Shown here: positions 1 through 10,724 of the stretch, in pieces
How positions within the stretch are numbered: position 1 is the first letter of the stretch
How the letters are laid out: each line of letters begins with the position of its first letter
DNA from: Acridotheres tristis
Taxonomy: Eukaryota; Chordata; Aves; Passeriformes; Sturnidae
NCBI GenBank assembly: GCA_037013685.1
Contig: CM072886.1
Coordinates: 1-64,000, forward strand
Direction of reading: 5' to 3'
DNA length: 64,000 nucleotides
Made by a program: the position numbers and the translations under genes
The notes under the pieces: generated by a model
Told to the model about the DNA's origin: nothing
What the model saw: the letters and a program-made list of their open reading frames with translations, nothing else
Database searches by the model: none

Positions 1-45
1 TTCAGGGCTTGAAGGTCCCTTCCAACCCAAACCATTCTGTGATTC
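1..45 (+). mobile_element. CR1 3' terminus, copy A
   Basis: CCCTTCCAACCCAAACCATT followed by CTGTGATTCTA is the CR1 3' end. The window starts inside it. Confidence 0.75.
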
Positions 46-3000
46 TACGGTTCCATTAACCTTCTAACTGGAACAACTCAAGACGCCTATGGCTGAGAAG
101 ACTCCGGACAGCTGTGGCTGGGAAATCGTGAATCTCATGACTTAGAGGGACTGCAAGGAACTGTAAGAACTTAAAATTATTCAGAACTGAAACACATGCT
201 TAAGAACGGGGTCGGAGATTTGCACAGCTCTAAGCAGACGCTGCTAGAAACAGATCTCCTCCAAAGTGTGTTTACAGTATATCAGGATGGGAGGGGCAGG
301 GTCGTAAGCATCTGGTAGAGGAATACAAGAGGGTAGACACAAAGGGGAAAAGTCTGTAGCCAAAACCCAGTGAGAAGCAGTAGAAATCTGGGGGTTCATT
401 TTAAATAGGTTCAGTAGATTCCTGTTTCTGAGCTCATCAAGCTCAGAGCAACTGGGAGCTGTTTCGAAAGCTGTGGACTGCAAGAGGAGGGGGAAAAAAA
501 GGCACCACAAGAAGGACTAAGCCAAGGAAGAAATGACCAGACCTTTAAATCCTCAGGGCTGACATCAGTAATCCCATTCCAACGGTACAGTGAAGCGATG
601 TGAAGCAACACTTCTGCAGTGAAAAAGCGCACCTTCTGCGTTTTGCTGATATTTTTGTTATGAACCACCTGAAAAGGAGAAAAAAGCAAATCCTTCTATT
701 CATTCCAAGTTATGGCAGAATCATGGCAAGAGAGAAACACACTTCATTCTTCTAGTACAAACAGAGCTGGGTCTCCTCACCAGGGCACAAGAAAGGTTCT
801 GCCTGTCCTGTCAACACTCCTCTCACCTGCTCCCGCTCCACCTTGGCCCTACACCAATCTCTGCAAACCCTGCACATGCTGGACAGGACAGATGTTCACG
901 TCCACCTGAAGAGCACGCATCATGTTCAGAGCATCACGGCCACAGACTGGAACCATGGGAACCTGGCCGTAGACAGGGTAAGGCCTGCTACCAATGAAGT
1001 TCGAATGAAAGGGAATACACAGCGGAGGAAGTTTCTCAGGAAGTTCTTCTGCCATGTTTTACTGCTGGCATTGTTTTGATTCTCATTTTTCTTGCTAAGC
1101 TGAAAGAGTCATACAGTGTGCTGGGGTCCACCAACAACCTAACAGCTCATGATGTATGATACTTTTCAAATGAAGCTTTTCCTGTGTGGGTAAGTTTCAA
1201 GGAGGTTTCTTTTACGCGTAAATGGTAGCTTCTTTATTCTCCTTCTTTGTGTCACCACAACAGCAAATGGAAGAACATTTTTGGCTTTAATGGGTCAGTA
1301 GTGAAAAGCCCGAGTCTGAGGCAGGCTCTTATGGCTACGCTCTAAATTTGAAACTGCTTTTTCTTCACTCTCTCAACCGTTCATCCAACAGCTTATGCAA
1401 CATAGCTACAGTAGTTCAGAACAGATATCAAAAAATGATAGATACTAGAGTGAAAAACATTTTTAAAGAAATAAAAGACATCTCAGGTGCAGCTGCTCTA
1501 CAAGTAACAAGTGCATCCCAGGGAAGAGGCAGGGCTCAGAAGGTGACAGAGCACAGGAAAGGCAGCCAACTCTCACAGCTTGCAGCAATTCCTGCCTCCC
1601 TGCTTTCAATCCTGAGGCAGTAATGCAGCCAAGCTACCAAACCTCCAACACACATTATCACTCACAGACGCTGCAGCAGCACGCTGCCAGCAGCCCGAAG
1701 AACTGAACACTGTGTGAGAAATCACTGCACAACTGTTTGCAGCAGTGAGGAAAACAGAAAACACGAGACAACACAGTTTCAAGGGCGTATCATACCTTGG
1801 TTCTCAGCGTGGAAAGTAGAAGATTGACAGTAGAAACTCTGTCTTCCTTTATTTCAGAGCGAAGAATATCTGGAATGAAATCTAAGAGGACATTTCAAAT
1901 TTAAGTAAAAATGTGAAAGCTCTTTGCATACAAAAATGCTTCGGGGAAGTCATACCCATTCCTCTTCCACGTCACATGATTTATCTTGCTGTTATATTCC
2001 AGGATGAACCAAAAGGCAGCAGAGTTCAGAAGGATGATGTGCCCATGACTAAGGAGATGAGCAAGTGATGCTGCCAAGCCTACTCTGATCTTGACTGGCT
2101 AATTTCTGCTGATTAACACTGCTACAGCATCTGTCACCTTTAAATGCACTTTGGGCCCTGAAATGCCATACTAAAATTCAAGTAAATTCACATTTGTCCC
2201 ATTGAAGCACTTGTATTTGTTTCACTGAGTGATTCTCAAATGCTTGGAGATTCCATCTCCAAACACATGCATCATCTTTTGGCTCACCTGGAAGAACCTG
2301 GGGCTCTTACAGGGCAATGAAAGCCAGCTGCACTGACTGGGCTGAGGTGTGCAATCCCCAGCCTGAAAGAAGTAAACAACTGCCAGCACCTAAAGGAAAT
2401 CAGCAGCCCTGGGGTAGCAGGAGCAAGAGAAGGAAATAATTACAGCCAGTTCTCAGTTCCCCTCCAAAGGAGAAATTACCTGCTGCTAGTTAATGGCTTA
2501 AGGACTTTCTTAAACAGCATTTCTAGATCCCTTCTGAATTCTCTCATAACTTTACCAAGGGTCACCATTCACAGGGCAGAAAGGCAACTGAAGTACAGCC
2601 TTTTCAAAAGAAAATTAACACAGCATATCCACTGTTAGTGTCTTATGAGCAAGGCTGGAGGCCGATATTTTTTTTTTTATGTTCATTGACTCTGTGACCT
2701 CAAAGTTTTATATTAGATTTACTTTTTTTAATCTCTGTCACCCAAGACTTTCTGTTTGTTTTTGCAAAGTTTTAGCAGATAGCATATCGTTCTCAAAAAT
2801 AAGAGGCTTATTTACTACACTACCAAAGAAGTTCAAAGCTTTGCAGGTAATAAGATGAACTACTAGCACTACTAGTGCTCTCTACATGATTCACATTTTT
2901 AATTAGGTCATATTTATCACCACCTTTAAATGTCTGTGCCTTAAAAACAAAAACTCAACAAGCAATTATGAAGTACCTTTCAATTCCAGTACCTGTGCCA

Positions 3001-6000
3001 AGAGTGCATTGTCACCAGCAACGAGAAAGGAGAGGGCAAACTGAATACAGGCCATGCGGACATCTGTTCTTCCCTGGAAACAAAAAGGTAAAAACAAAAC
3101 AAAAAAATGTTGTTAGTACACAGATTGTACCCAATCGCAGAACTGATGCTGCAACTGCTGATTACCCCTAGAAGTGCCATAAGTGAAACAACTCCTATAA
3201 ACACGTTGCATGTGGCCATAGACATACAATACATACCGTGTGTTCAGCTAATAAACTTCTTGCATTAAGCAGATCGCTTCTACATCAAAAGGAAAAGGTA
3301 CTAGTTGACGTGCTTTTCAATTGTCAATATATGGGACCAGGCCACAGATTTCAAGAAAAAGGAACCATTAACAGTAAGAGCAGTCTCATGCCAAACCCTG
3401 CATCACTGAACTTCCTCACCTGTGCACTGCTTGGTCAGTTCACAAAACTGCCATAAAAGGAGGCGAGTGTAAAACTACCAACTCAGGCACAGTGGAAGCA
3501 GCAAAAGCCTGACCTGTAACAGCACCATAGCACACGAACAGTCACTCGCAGAATGGTTTTAGCTGGAATGGATCTTAAGGACAACCTCATTCCACCCCCT
3601 GCCACGGCCAGAGACACCTTCCACTCACCCAGGCTGCTCCAAGCCCTGCCCAACCTTGGGCACTCCCCGGGATGGGGCAGCGACAGCTGCTCTGGGCACC
3701 CTGTTCTGGACAGTGCCTCATCACCCTCGTGGCCAAGGATCTCCTCCCAGTATCTAATGTAAATATATCCTCTCTCAAATAAAAAGTCACCCCTCGTCCT
3801 ATCACTACGTTCCCTGACAGAGTCTCGCCGTGATTTGCAATTTTTTTTAAACCTGCTGTGCAAAATTAAGCTGCATGTCAAGAAGCCTGAAAGGAGATTC
3901 CGAATAGGCAAAAGATAAGGTGGCAGGGACTCACGAAAGGGTTGAAAGAAGAAACAAAGAGAAACTAACAGGGTTTTGGTGTAAGCTTTGGGCCTGGTAT
4001 TTTTGTGTTAAAATTCCACCTCTGAGAGCCAATTGTGACATAACTTCACTGAAAGCTGTACGAGAGTAAGACCTTTTGGATGCTTGTTTCTTTGTACCTT
4101 ACTCACGTATTTAAGCAGCCTGTGCTCAAAAGACTACACCCAGGCTTTTAAAACCAAGGGTGGAGGTACTCCTGCAGACAACTCCTGCAGTGAGGTCAAA
4201 ACCTCTGGAATCTGACAATTCAGGAACTCTAATGGGTAGTTGCAGCAAAAAAGAGATGTGTTTGGTTTTTTGCCTTCCACTTGATTGCTCTTTAAAGAAA
4301 AAGTCTGAATCTTTATCTCAGATGGCACAACTCCAAAACAAACGTACACACTCAATTTGCAAGTCATCTATAAAATCCAGAAACACTGCAGTGTCAACAT
4401 TGCAAACAATACTGGATTTATCACACACTTGCATTTGGAATAATACATAAATATTCTTGTTCTAAAGCACTGGTTTGGGTCAATCCTGAATATTTGTAGC
4501 AAACAGTTTCCTATCACTTTCTCTCTGTTTCAGACACTAGAAGAGCAGTTCACTGGAACTGTACATCTCTATTTCTCCACAGCTTGCTGGAAACACAGGA
4601 GGCATTTTCCTGTGTCCAGTTAGGCACAACCAAGGACTTCAGCCTGACAAAGGACAGGAAGGGAGAGTTAACTTCTTGCAGATGCAAATACAGCAAACAC
4701 TGGCAACAACTCTATTCTAAACAGTTAGCTAAAACAGCTGGTGGAGCCATGGCATAGCATCTCACGGCACGCAGCACCTTAACTTACCTTCTTAAATCCT
4801 TTCTTCAACAATCCAGGCAGGTATTTGTTATTGAAATCAAAATGACTATACACATCCCTTGCTGAATCCGGGCCCTGAGCCACCATCGCTGACAACAGTG
4901 TAAGGCACCCTCGGCTCATCCTAAAAAGACAAAGCAGAGGGAAACCTGCAGGTTATTTCCAGGAGGATGCTTATACAAACCACCAAACCAAGAGATTAAA
5001 ACTTAAAGAGAAAACAGAAGGGAAGTTAAACGATCCAAGTAATTATTTTAGGCAGTAGTAACAGCAGCTGGAAAAGAGGGGTGAGGGAAGAAGGGAGAAG
5101 GAAATGCCTTTTTACCTTGTTCCCCAAAACTGAGCTGAAATGTGAGGCTGGATATTCCCTTTATAAAAGCGGTTTAAAAGGCAGAAAGTGCCAAAATTAA
5201 CAAGAACCATGGCAGTAGGGTTGGACTAGACAACCCCTAGTTACTCTCTGAACGCCTAAATTCATAGAGGTTTGCCATTTATTTCAATGGGAATGTGTCA
5301 GGGCCACCGTGCACAGGACGTCCAGCATCTGAACAGCCACTGCCATGAAGAGATTTGTAATCTGTCCATCCTGCTTCTGTCATGGACAATCTGTAAAAAG
5401 CCACGTGACTCAAGCAGAGATCCCATCTCGACATACAGTGAAGAAAACCCTTCTGCACATCAAAGAGGCTGCACAGAAAATACAGAGCATCTCCCAGGAG
5501 AAATCTGCAGCCTCTTCTGTGCAGGTTCTAGAAGGATTTATCCAGAACCTGCAATCTTTAAACACTTAATCAGAAGTGCAGGTCTTGCAGAGTTTCAAAA
5601 CTTATTTCCAGTGTACCTATTTGAGATTCTCTGTCCAGTTAGAATGCTTGCTGCAATAGGATCAACTGCACAGTGCAGGAAGCACAGTTGTGGAAAAGCA
5701 GAGAAAGCTTTTCCAATTCTGCTCAAAGACTGAAAGATGAACAATTTGCCTTGGACAAGCCAATTTCACTCTGTTTGCTTTCCTCTTCCTCCCAGGTTTG
5801 TACTGAAATGTCTCTGGCATTTGCAACTTCTTTCACCTATCCACAGGAGCACGAGAAACTTGTTGGGTCTGGACTAGGTAACACAGTTATCTAACAGCCT
5901 AAAATGACCTCAGATATGAGTGACTGGAAAAATTACAGAAGAAAGGCCAGTCTGAAAGAGAAAAATGCATTACAAACATGGAAATCTGACTCCAAAAAAT

Positions 6001-8243
6001 ACAGGGAAATAAAGCACTCAAGAGCAGCTCTTGTCACCATCACAGGAAGACTGCCCAGCCCTGTTCCACACAGTGCATTTCACCCCAAAATCAAGTAGCA
6101 TTAAAATAACAGCACTCAAGGTACCACCCATGCTAGCTCTCACTAGGACAGGCCCAACTGATGAAAACCACAGCTTCAGGAAAGTATCCTACAGCACTGG
6201 ATTGTCTGATGTATCAGAGCTTCCACTTTCCAAAGACTGCCACAGGCAAGTGGAAAAGGATTATTAAAATTATAAATTATTAAATTACAAAATTATAAAA
6301 TTATTAAATAACAGGAGATTATTAGCAATAAGATGAATTTTGCAATGTCCAGTCCAGTCCCTCCAGACCAATTGGCAGAGATTCTCCACCAGAGCACCAA
6401 GAAGACTTACATGCAATTTTCAGAATACAAAGCAGCATAGATCAGCTTCACATAGGAATTAATCAACTTTTTGACAATGTTCATTCCCACAACAGAAAAA
6501 TGTGAGAGGTCGCTGGCTGTCCTCAGTAAAATGGCTTCCAGAGTTTGAAAGATTAACAGCATCTGCAGGACAGAAAAGTAAGTTAATATCTAACTTGAAA
6601 TTATTACCTGAGCAAACAGTAACAACGGCCATTAATAAAAAGAATAACCCCCCTCCAAGAGGAAAGCTTCCACATATGAAAGTGACAATAACTTCTAGAT
6701 TCTCTCCCAAATTAATGATTCCTCTTGGAAAAGATCACTGCTGAGAACATGTAGTTTCAAGAAGCCAATGCTTCAAGTGATGGTTGCTCCCAAGTAGATG
6801 ACAAAAAATGAAATATGCTGGAAAAAAACATTGGGGCTGTTCCAGTCTCATAATTAATTCCTTCCAGAAGAATCCAGAAACCGTACAGCACCGGGGCTGT
6901 GCCCATTACAAACATCAGCCCCTGTCAGCAACAGGATATTGAGCAAAGGCTGTCACTGAACATGACACAGACAAAAACGATACTGAAAGGCAAAGAACAG
7001 CAAGTGATGGTTAAAAAGACATGCAATGCCATACTACATTGCAAGCAGCTGGCAATGCTGCACCAGCATTCACAGTGAAAAGCTGTTGAACTCTTTCTTC
7101 ATTCATCATATTCTGATGAGGACTAATTATGCCAAGCTGAAAGAAGAAAAATGAGGTCAACTTTACCAACAGCTTCCTAGGAACACTGATGTATAAGAGA
7201 GATATCTAAAAACATTTACTTTCACTAGCTTACTTTTGTTTTGCTTTTTTAACTGCTTCTATTGATCTCCTTATTTCCTAAAAGGTATTTTGATAACATT
7301 TAAAGAACCCTAACAGCCTGATTTACACAGGACTATTGGTTGTGTGTGTCACTAAAGCCAGTAACACCCACCAACAGAAAAGAGCATCTGGCACTTGGCA
7401 GGTGCTTCTGCCACTGCTACTTCCAGGAAAAAACAAACAAACAAACGAAAACCAAAACCATATTAAATTATTAAGAGTTATTTACACCACAAAGCATTTA
7501 TTTACAGAACCATTGAATTTACTGAGCTGAAAGGGAACCACAAAGATCCAGTCCAACACCTGGCCCTGCACAGACCCCCCCCAACAATCCCACCCTGGGC
7601 ACCCCTGAGGGTATTGTCCAAACGCTCCTGGAGCTCTGGCAGCCTCAGGGGCTGTGATCACTCCTTGGCGACTTTTCCTTGGTTCTTCTACAGCGTGAGA
7701 CTGTTGGGATTGCAGCCGCCAGTCCCTGAATTACAACCCCCATATGCAACTTACTTCACTTTCAGGCTTCCTTTCTCCATCGAGAAGCTTGAATATCTCA
7801 GCACATTCCACGGAAATTATCCCTCCAGGGCATCGTACACGCGGGGCGACGGCAGCGCCAGGGCGAGGGACACGAAGCTCTCCAGCCCTGCAAAGCCACA
7901 GCGTGACCCGGGGTACGGTTCTGGACGGGGCCCGGAGCGGCCGGGCTGGGCTGTGCCCATGTGTACCACCCGCACCAGCACCGGGGACACTCCCGCAACG
8001 TGCCCGGCCCGGCCCGGCCCCGCGTCGACCCGGCCCCGGCCCCGGCCTCGGCCCGGGGCACGCCCGGCCCGGCCCCGGCCCCGGTCCCGGGGGACACCCG
8101 GCACGGCCCCGGGTCTGTCCCGCCCTGCACATCCCCCTCACCCTTGGCGGCGGCCGTGCGATGCCGCAGCAGCGCCATTGAACTCTCCGTCCCGCAGGGT
8201 CCCCGCTCACCTCAGCGCCCACGCGGCTCCGCTTGCCGGCCAT
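1..8243 (-). CDS. URB1: URB1 copy A, 5' part (exons 1-7, continues past left edge)
   Basis: This is the most downstream of the three tandem copies. From its CpG island it runs exon 1 (8142-8243), 2 (7755-7887), 3 (6411-6562), 4 (4788-4920), 5 (2977-3073), 6 (1796-1881) and 7 (543-668), then leaves the window. Exons 3-7 are open, phase-consistent and nearly identical to copy C where both are present. Exon 2 is 133 nt, whereas the conserved frame needs 140 nt; the 7-nt loss breaks the frame. Unless translation restarts at the Met that opens exon 3, this copy is probably also non-functional. Whether exons 8-40 follow on the left cannot be seen. Confidence 0.8.
543..668 (-). CDS. URB1: URB1 copy A exon 7
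   Basis: Open 126-nt exon reading VVHNKNISKTQKVRFFTAEV, ending GITDVSPEDLK, almost identical to human URB1. TTTTCAG acceptor, GTCTGG donor. Last copy-A exon in the window. Confidence 0.92.
1796..1881 (-). CDS. URB1: URB1 copy A exon 6
   Basis: Open 86-nt exon reading FIPDILRSEIKEDRVSTVNL and ending STLRTK; matches human SGIKEDRISTINILLSTLKTK. CTTAG acceptor, GTATGA donor. Confidence 0.87.
2977..3073 (-). CDS. URB1: URB1 copy A exon 5
   Basis: Open 97-nt exon reading GRTDVRMACIQFALSFLVAG, ending QVLELK; matches human DVRQAYVQFALSFLIAGDD. TTTCCAG acceptor, GTACTT donor. Confidence 0.87.
3551..3835 (-). mobile_element. CR1 LINE 3' fragment
   Basis: Reverse complement of the avian CR1 3' region (GAATGGTTTTAGCTGGAATGG, then CCACCCCCTGCCACGG, ending near CCTCGTCCTATCACTACG). 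In intron 4 of copy A. Confidence 0.85.
4788..4920 (-). CDS. URB1: URB1 copy A exon 4
   Basis: Open 133-nt exon reading MSRGCLTLLSAMVAQGPDSA to KKGFKK; human has ACLSLMTAMVTQGPEAARDV here. GT-AG borders are present. Equivalent to 63070-63202 in copy C. Confidence 0.87.
5203..5268 (+). mobile_element. Short CR1-like 3' scrap, copy A intron 3
   Basis: GGTTGGACTAGACAACCCCT and the following bases resemble a CR1 3' end. Partner at 63487-63550. Confidence 0.45.
6411..6562 (-). CDS. URB1: URB1 copy A exon 3
   Basis: Open 152-nt exon starting MLLIFQTLEAILLRTASDL and ending LYSENC, with CTGCAG acceptor and GTAAGT donor. It matches human LIFQVFEAILLRTASDLSHF. It begins with ATG, so it is a possible internal restart if exon 2 is frameshifted. 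The only copy of this exon in the window. Confidence 0.85.
7522..7700 (-). mobile_element. CR1-like fragment, copy A intron 2
   Basis: Contains AGTCCAACACCTGGCCCTGC and CGTCCAAACGCTCCTGGAGC-like text, typical of CR1 3' regions read in reverse. Confidence 0.75.
7755..7887 (-). CDS. URB1: URB1 copy A exon 2, 7-nt frameshift deletion
   Basis: Acceptor TTTGCAG and donor GTAAGT flank a 133-nt exon. It reads GLESFVSLALALPSPRVYD in one frame and ISVECAEIFKLLDGERKPESE in another. The human protein joins these through EGYIKISVE; here the codons for roughly YIK are reduced by 7 nt, around 7818-7820. With 7 nt restored the exon would enter exon 3 in phase 0, as exon 3 requires. Confidence 0.75.
8142..8243 (-). 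CDS. URB1: URB1 copy A exon 1 (start codon tentative)
   Basis: Inside the CpG island, an ATG at 8241-8243 opens MAGKRSRVGAE. The segment ends at a GTGAGG donor (GT at 8140-8141) in a phase that fits exon 2 (K-G-LESF). The expected FKALLR-type peptide before the donor is readable only if one T is removed, and the ATG frame does not run straight into it. Either there is a further frameshift or I have the wrong start. Copy B has the same feature. Confidence 0.4.
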
Positions 8244-9303
8244 ACCCGACCCCGGCCCCGCCCCGGAACCGCCGCGGCTCCCGCAGGGAGGGGCGGGCGC
8301 AGCGGAACCGACCCCCGGAGCCGTAGCGGGAGAGATTGGCCAAGCAGCCGTGCTCAGGTGGGCAACAATAATTACCCGTACTGCTCTTGGAATGGCTTTG
8401 GAGGGACAATAACCGTCATCGCTTCTCACCGTCTATTCCCAGGACCTGCAGCCCCCTGCGCTCCTGAACCAGCACGGCTCCAACTTGGAAAGGGAAAACC
8501 GCGGAGTGCTGGGAGGCAGGGGGAGGACAGAACTGACTCAGGTACTCCTGTCTCCCCAGAATAGGCATCGGGCTCTCCCGGAGCCCCGCCTCCGGGCCCG
8601 CCCCTGGATCAGCGGCCCTGCTCCCTCCGGGCCCCGCCTCACCGAGCCCCGGCTCCGCCCCGAGCCCGCCCCGGGGCCCCGCCCCGCCCGGGCTGTGGGC
8701 GGGACCATCGCTCGCGGCCCGGCCCCTCTTCCCCGGAGCGAAGCGGGGCTGCTCCCGGCACCGGGTCCTGCCCGCGTCCACTGGGGCACTGGCACCCGTC
8801 CAGCATTCCTGACCAAAGCTTGGGGGTTCCAGCACAGCCCCCCAGCACATCCCGCTACTTCCCCAAGCCCCTTCAAGTGAGATCAATTTTTGGGGCGGGG
8901 ATACCCAAACCCGGAAGAGATGGATGTCACCAGTCCTGGGGGATGGCTCCCACTCACCCGATTCCCGCTGCTAAAAGCCAGCCTGAGACTCAGCCCACCA
9001 TCCCCTCAATGTCTCCGAGTAATTGCACGTGGATTTCTCAATCCAGCAGAAGAGCAATGCTGTTCTCCTGACGGGGGATCTGGAAGGCAGACGCGTCCCC
9101 GCCGCTGCCCGGAGCGAGCGGCGAGCGGGGCGGTGCCTGTAAATAGAGGGGAGGGGCGAAGGCGAGGTCGGGGTGCCCAGGGACGCCCCGGCCGGGCAGG
9201 ACGAGGTGGCGAGCGTGGGGAGGGCGGCAGTGCTGCCACCTGGTGGACACAGCGCGGTACTGCAGCCGACCCACGAGCCGGCGCCCCAGCAGTTTTGCCC
9301 GGG

Positions 9304-9592
9304 GGTCCTAGACCGGCGGCCATCTTGAGAGTGTCCGGACTCACAAGATGGCGGCTCGGGCACCACCCCCGCCTGACCTACCAAAGATGGCGGCAGAAAG
9401 GGCGGGAAAAAATCAGGACCCCCGGTGTGGACACCTGACCGCCTGATTCAATCGCCGACGCCGATCCGCTCGCCGACAATTTTCCCCGACGTTACAGAGC
9501 GTGCGGACAAGGGCCGCGCGGTCGGCGGCGCCGCGGGCGTGAGGGCGCCGGCGGGCGCGGGCAGGCGTTTCAAGTAGACGCCTATGCCCCGG
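9304..9592. repeat. Single copy of the 288-bp promoter unit (copy A)
   Basis: One 289-nt unit between GGTCCTAG at 9304 and at 9593, with YY1-type sites at 9316-9327, 9344-9355 and 9383-9394, and a fourth just outside at 9605-9616. Compare four units in copy B. Confidence 0.88.
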
Positions 9593-9834
9593 GGTCCTAG
9601 AGAGGCCGCCATCTTGAGCGTTGCCGCAGGGCTGGGTCCCGGCCCGCGGGCTCTTCCGCCATCCTGAGAGGGGCACGGCGCAGTACCCGCCTCTGTCCAC
9701 ACGGTGGCAGCAGCGCCCCACAACTCAGCCCGGCACTGCCGCCCTGTCAGGGACAGACAGAGAACGGAGAGAGTTCCAAGCACGAGAGTCCGCACCCGTC
9801 ATAAAATCCTCTAAATGAATGTCCCCCAAAAAAA

Positions 9835-10720
9835 CCCCGACCCAAACTAAAAATGCCCTGCTTCTAACCAAATGAAAAAAAAAAAAAAACCCTTTAGATA
9901 TAAAAATCATATATTTTTTAATATTTAATTTATATTCATAATCTATACATATTTCGTATATTCAATTTGCTATTCTATTTATCATATATACAATATTATT
10001 TTATTATTCATTATATATATATTTATATTACTAATATTATTTCTATTTTATGTATATCCATATATATTTGTATGTTTATATTTTTTAATATTATTTATTT
10101 AAAAGCTCTACCTCTAACCAAATAGAAATAAAAAACTCCTTTATTTTAAATTATATTTGAATATATTTTTCTATTTAGTTTTCATATTTATATCTGTAGA
10201 TTTATATGTCTATATTGGGTATTATATATTTATGTACTATTTCATGTGTTTTTTACTAGTATATTAATATACTACATGCTATTTACATTCTATTATAACA
10301 TGCTATTTAATATAACATATTAAAATCGATATATTATTTATATTACATACTACATACGTGTATTTTATATTTATTTTTATATGTTTATACTTACATATAT
10401 TTATATATGCATATATGTATTTATAATAATTTTATGTCAGTATATATTTTTGTATATTTGTATATTTTTGCCCATATTATTTATAAAAAAACCTCCTCTA
10501 ACCAAATAAAAACCCATAAAACATTCCTTTTAAAGTAGAAATATTTATGTATTTCTATTTTCATAATAAAATAGAATGTAATATATTTATATACTGGTTA
10601 CTTACATTTGCCTATATATTTTTATTCTTTATCTTTTATATTTACAGTATCTATAAAAAAACCCTACCTCAATCCAAACACAAACCAATAAAACATTCCT
10701 TTTAGACTATATTTAGGCAT
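9835..10720. repeat. AT-rich block with degenerate internal repeats (copy A side)
   Basis: About 0.9 kb of very AT-rich DNA directly beside the CpG island. A recognisable cassette (CTCTAACCAAAT-like, an A-run, then CCTTT or ATTCCTTTTA) recurs near 9860, 10105, 10490 and 10665. It is an old, expanded tandem repeat. No gene is seen. Confidence 0.8.
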
Positions 10721-10724
10721 TTTT

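Larger units (their letters stand above)
7840..9720 (-). promoter_or_regulatory. URB1: CpG-island promoter region of URB1 copy A
   Basis: GC-rich, CpG-dense DNA covers exons 1-2 and about 1.5 kb upstream on the minus strand. It contains many GC-box-like strings, E2F-like GGCGGGAA and several YY1-type motifs. No TATA box is evident. It stops abruptly at about 9790, where an AT-rich block begins. No head-to-head partner gene is recognisable beyond it. Confidence 0.75.

Noticed and set aside
244..510. Minus-strand open frames of about 60-100 codons within introns of copies A and C (also 3483-3911 and 5272-5733)
   Set aside because: They do not fit splice sites or the URB1 order; the one at 3483-3911 overlaps a CR1 fragment.
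7614..8564. Long open frames across the CpG island on both strands, up to 316 codons (also 23421-24314 and 27727-28476)
   Set aside because: Pro/Arg/Gly/Ala-rich readings open in nearly all frames; a product of GC composition, with no recognisable domain.
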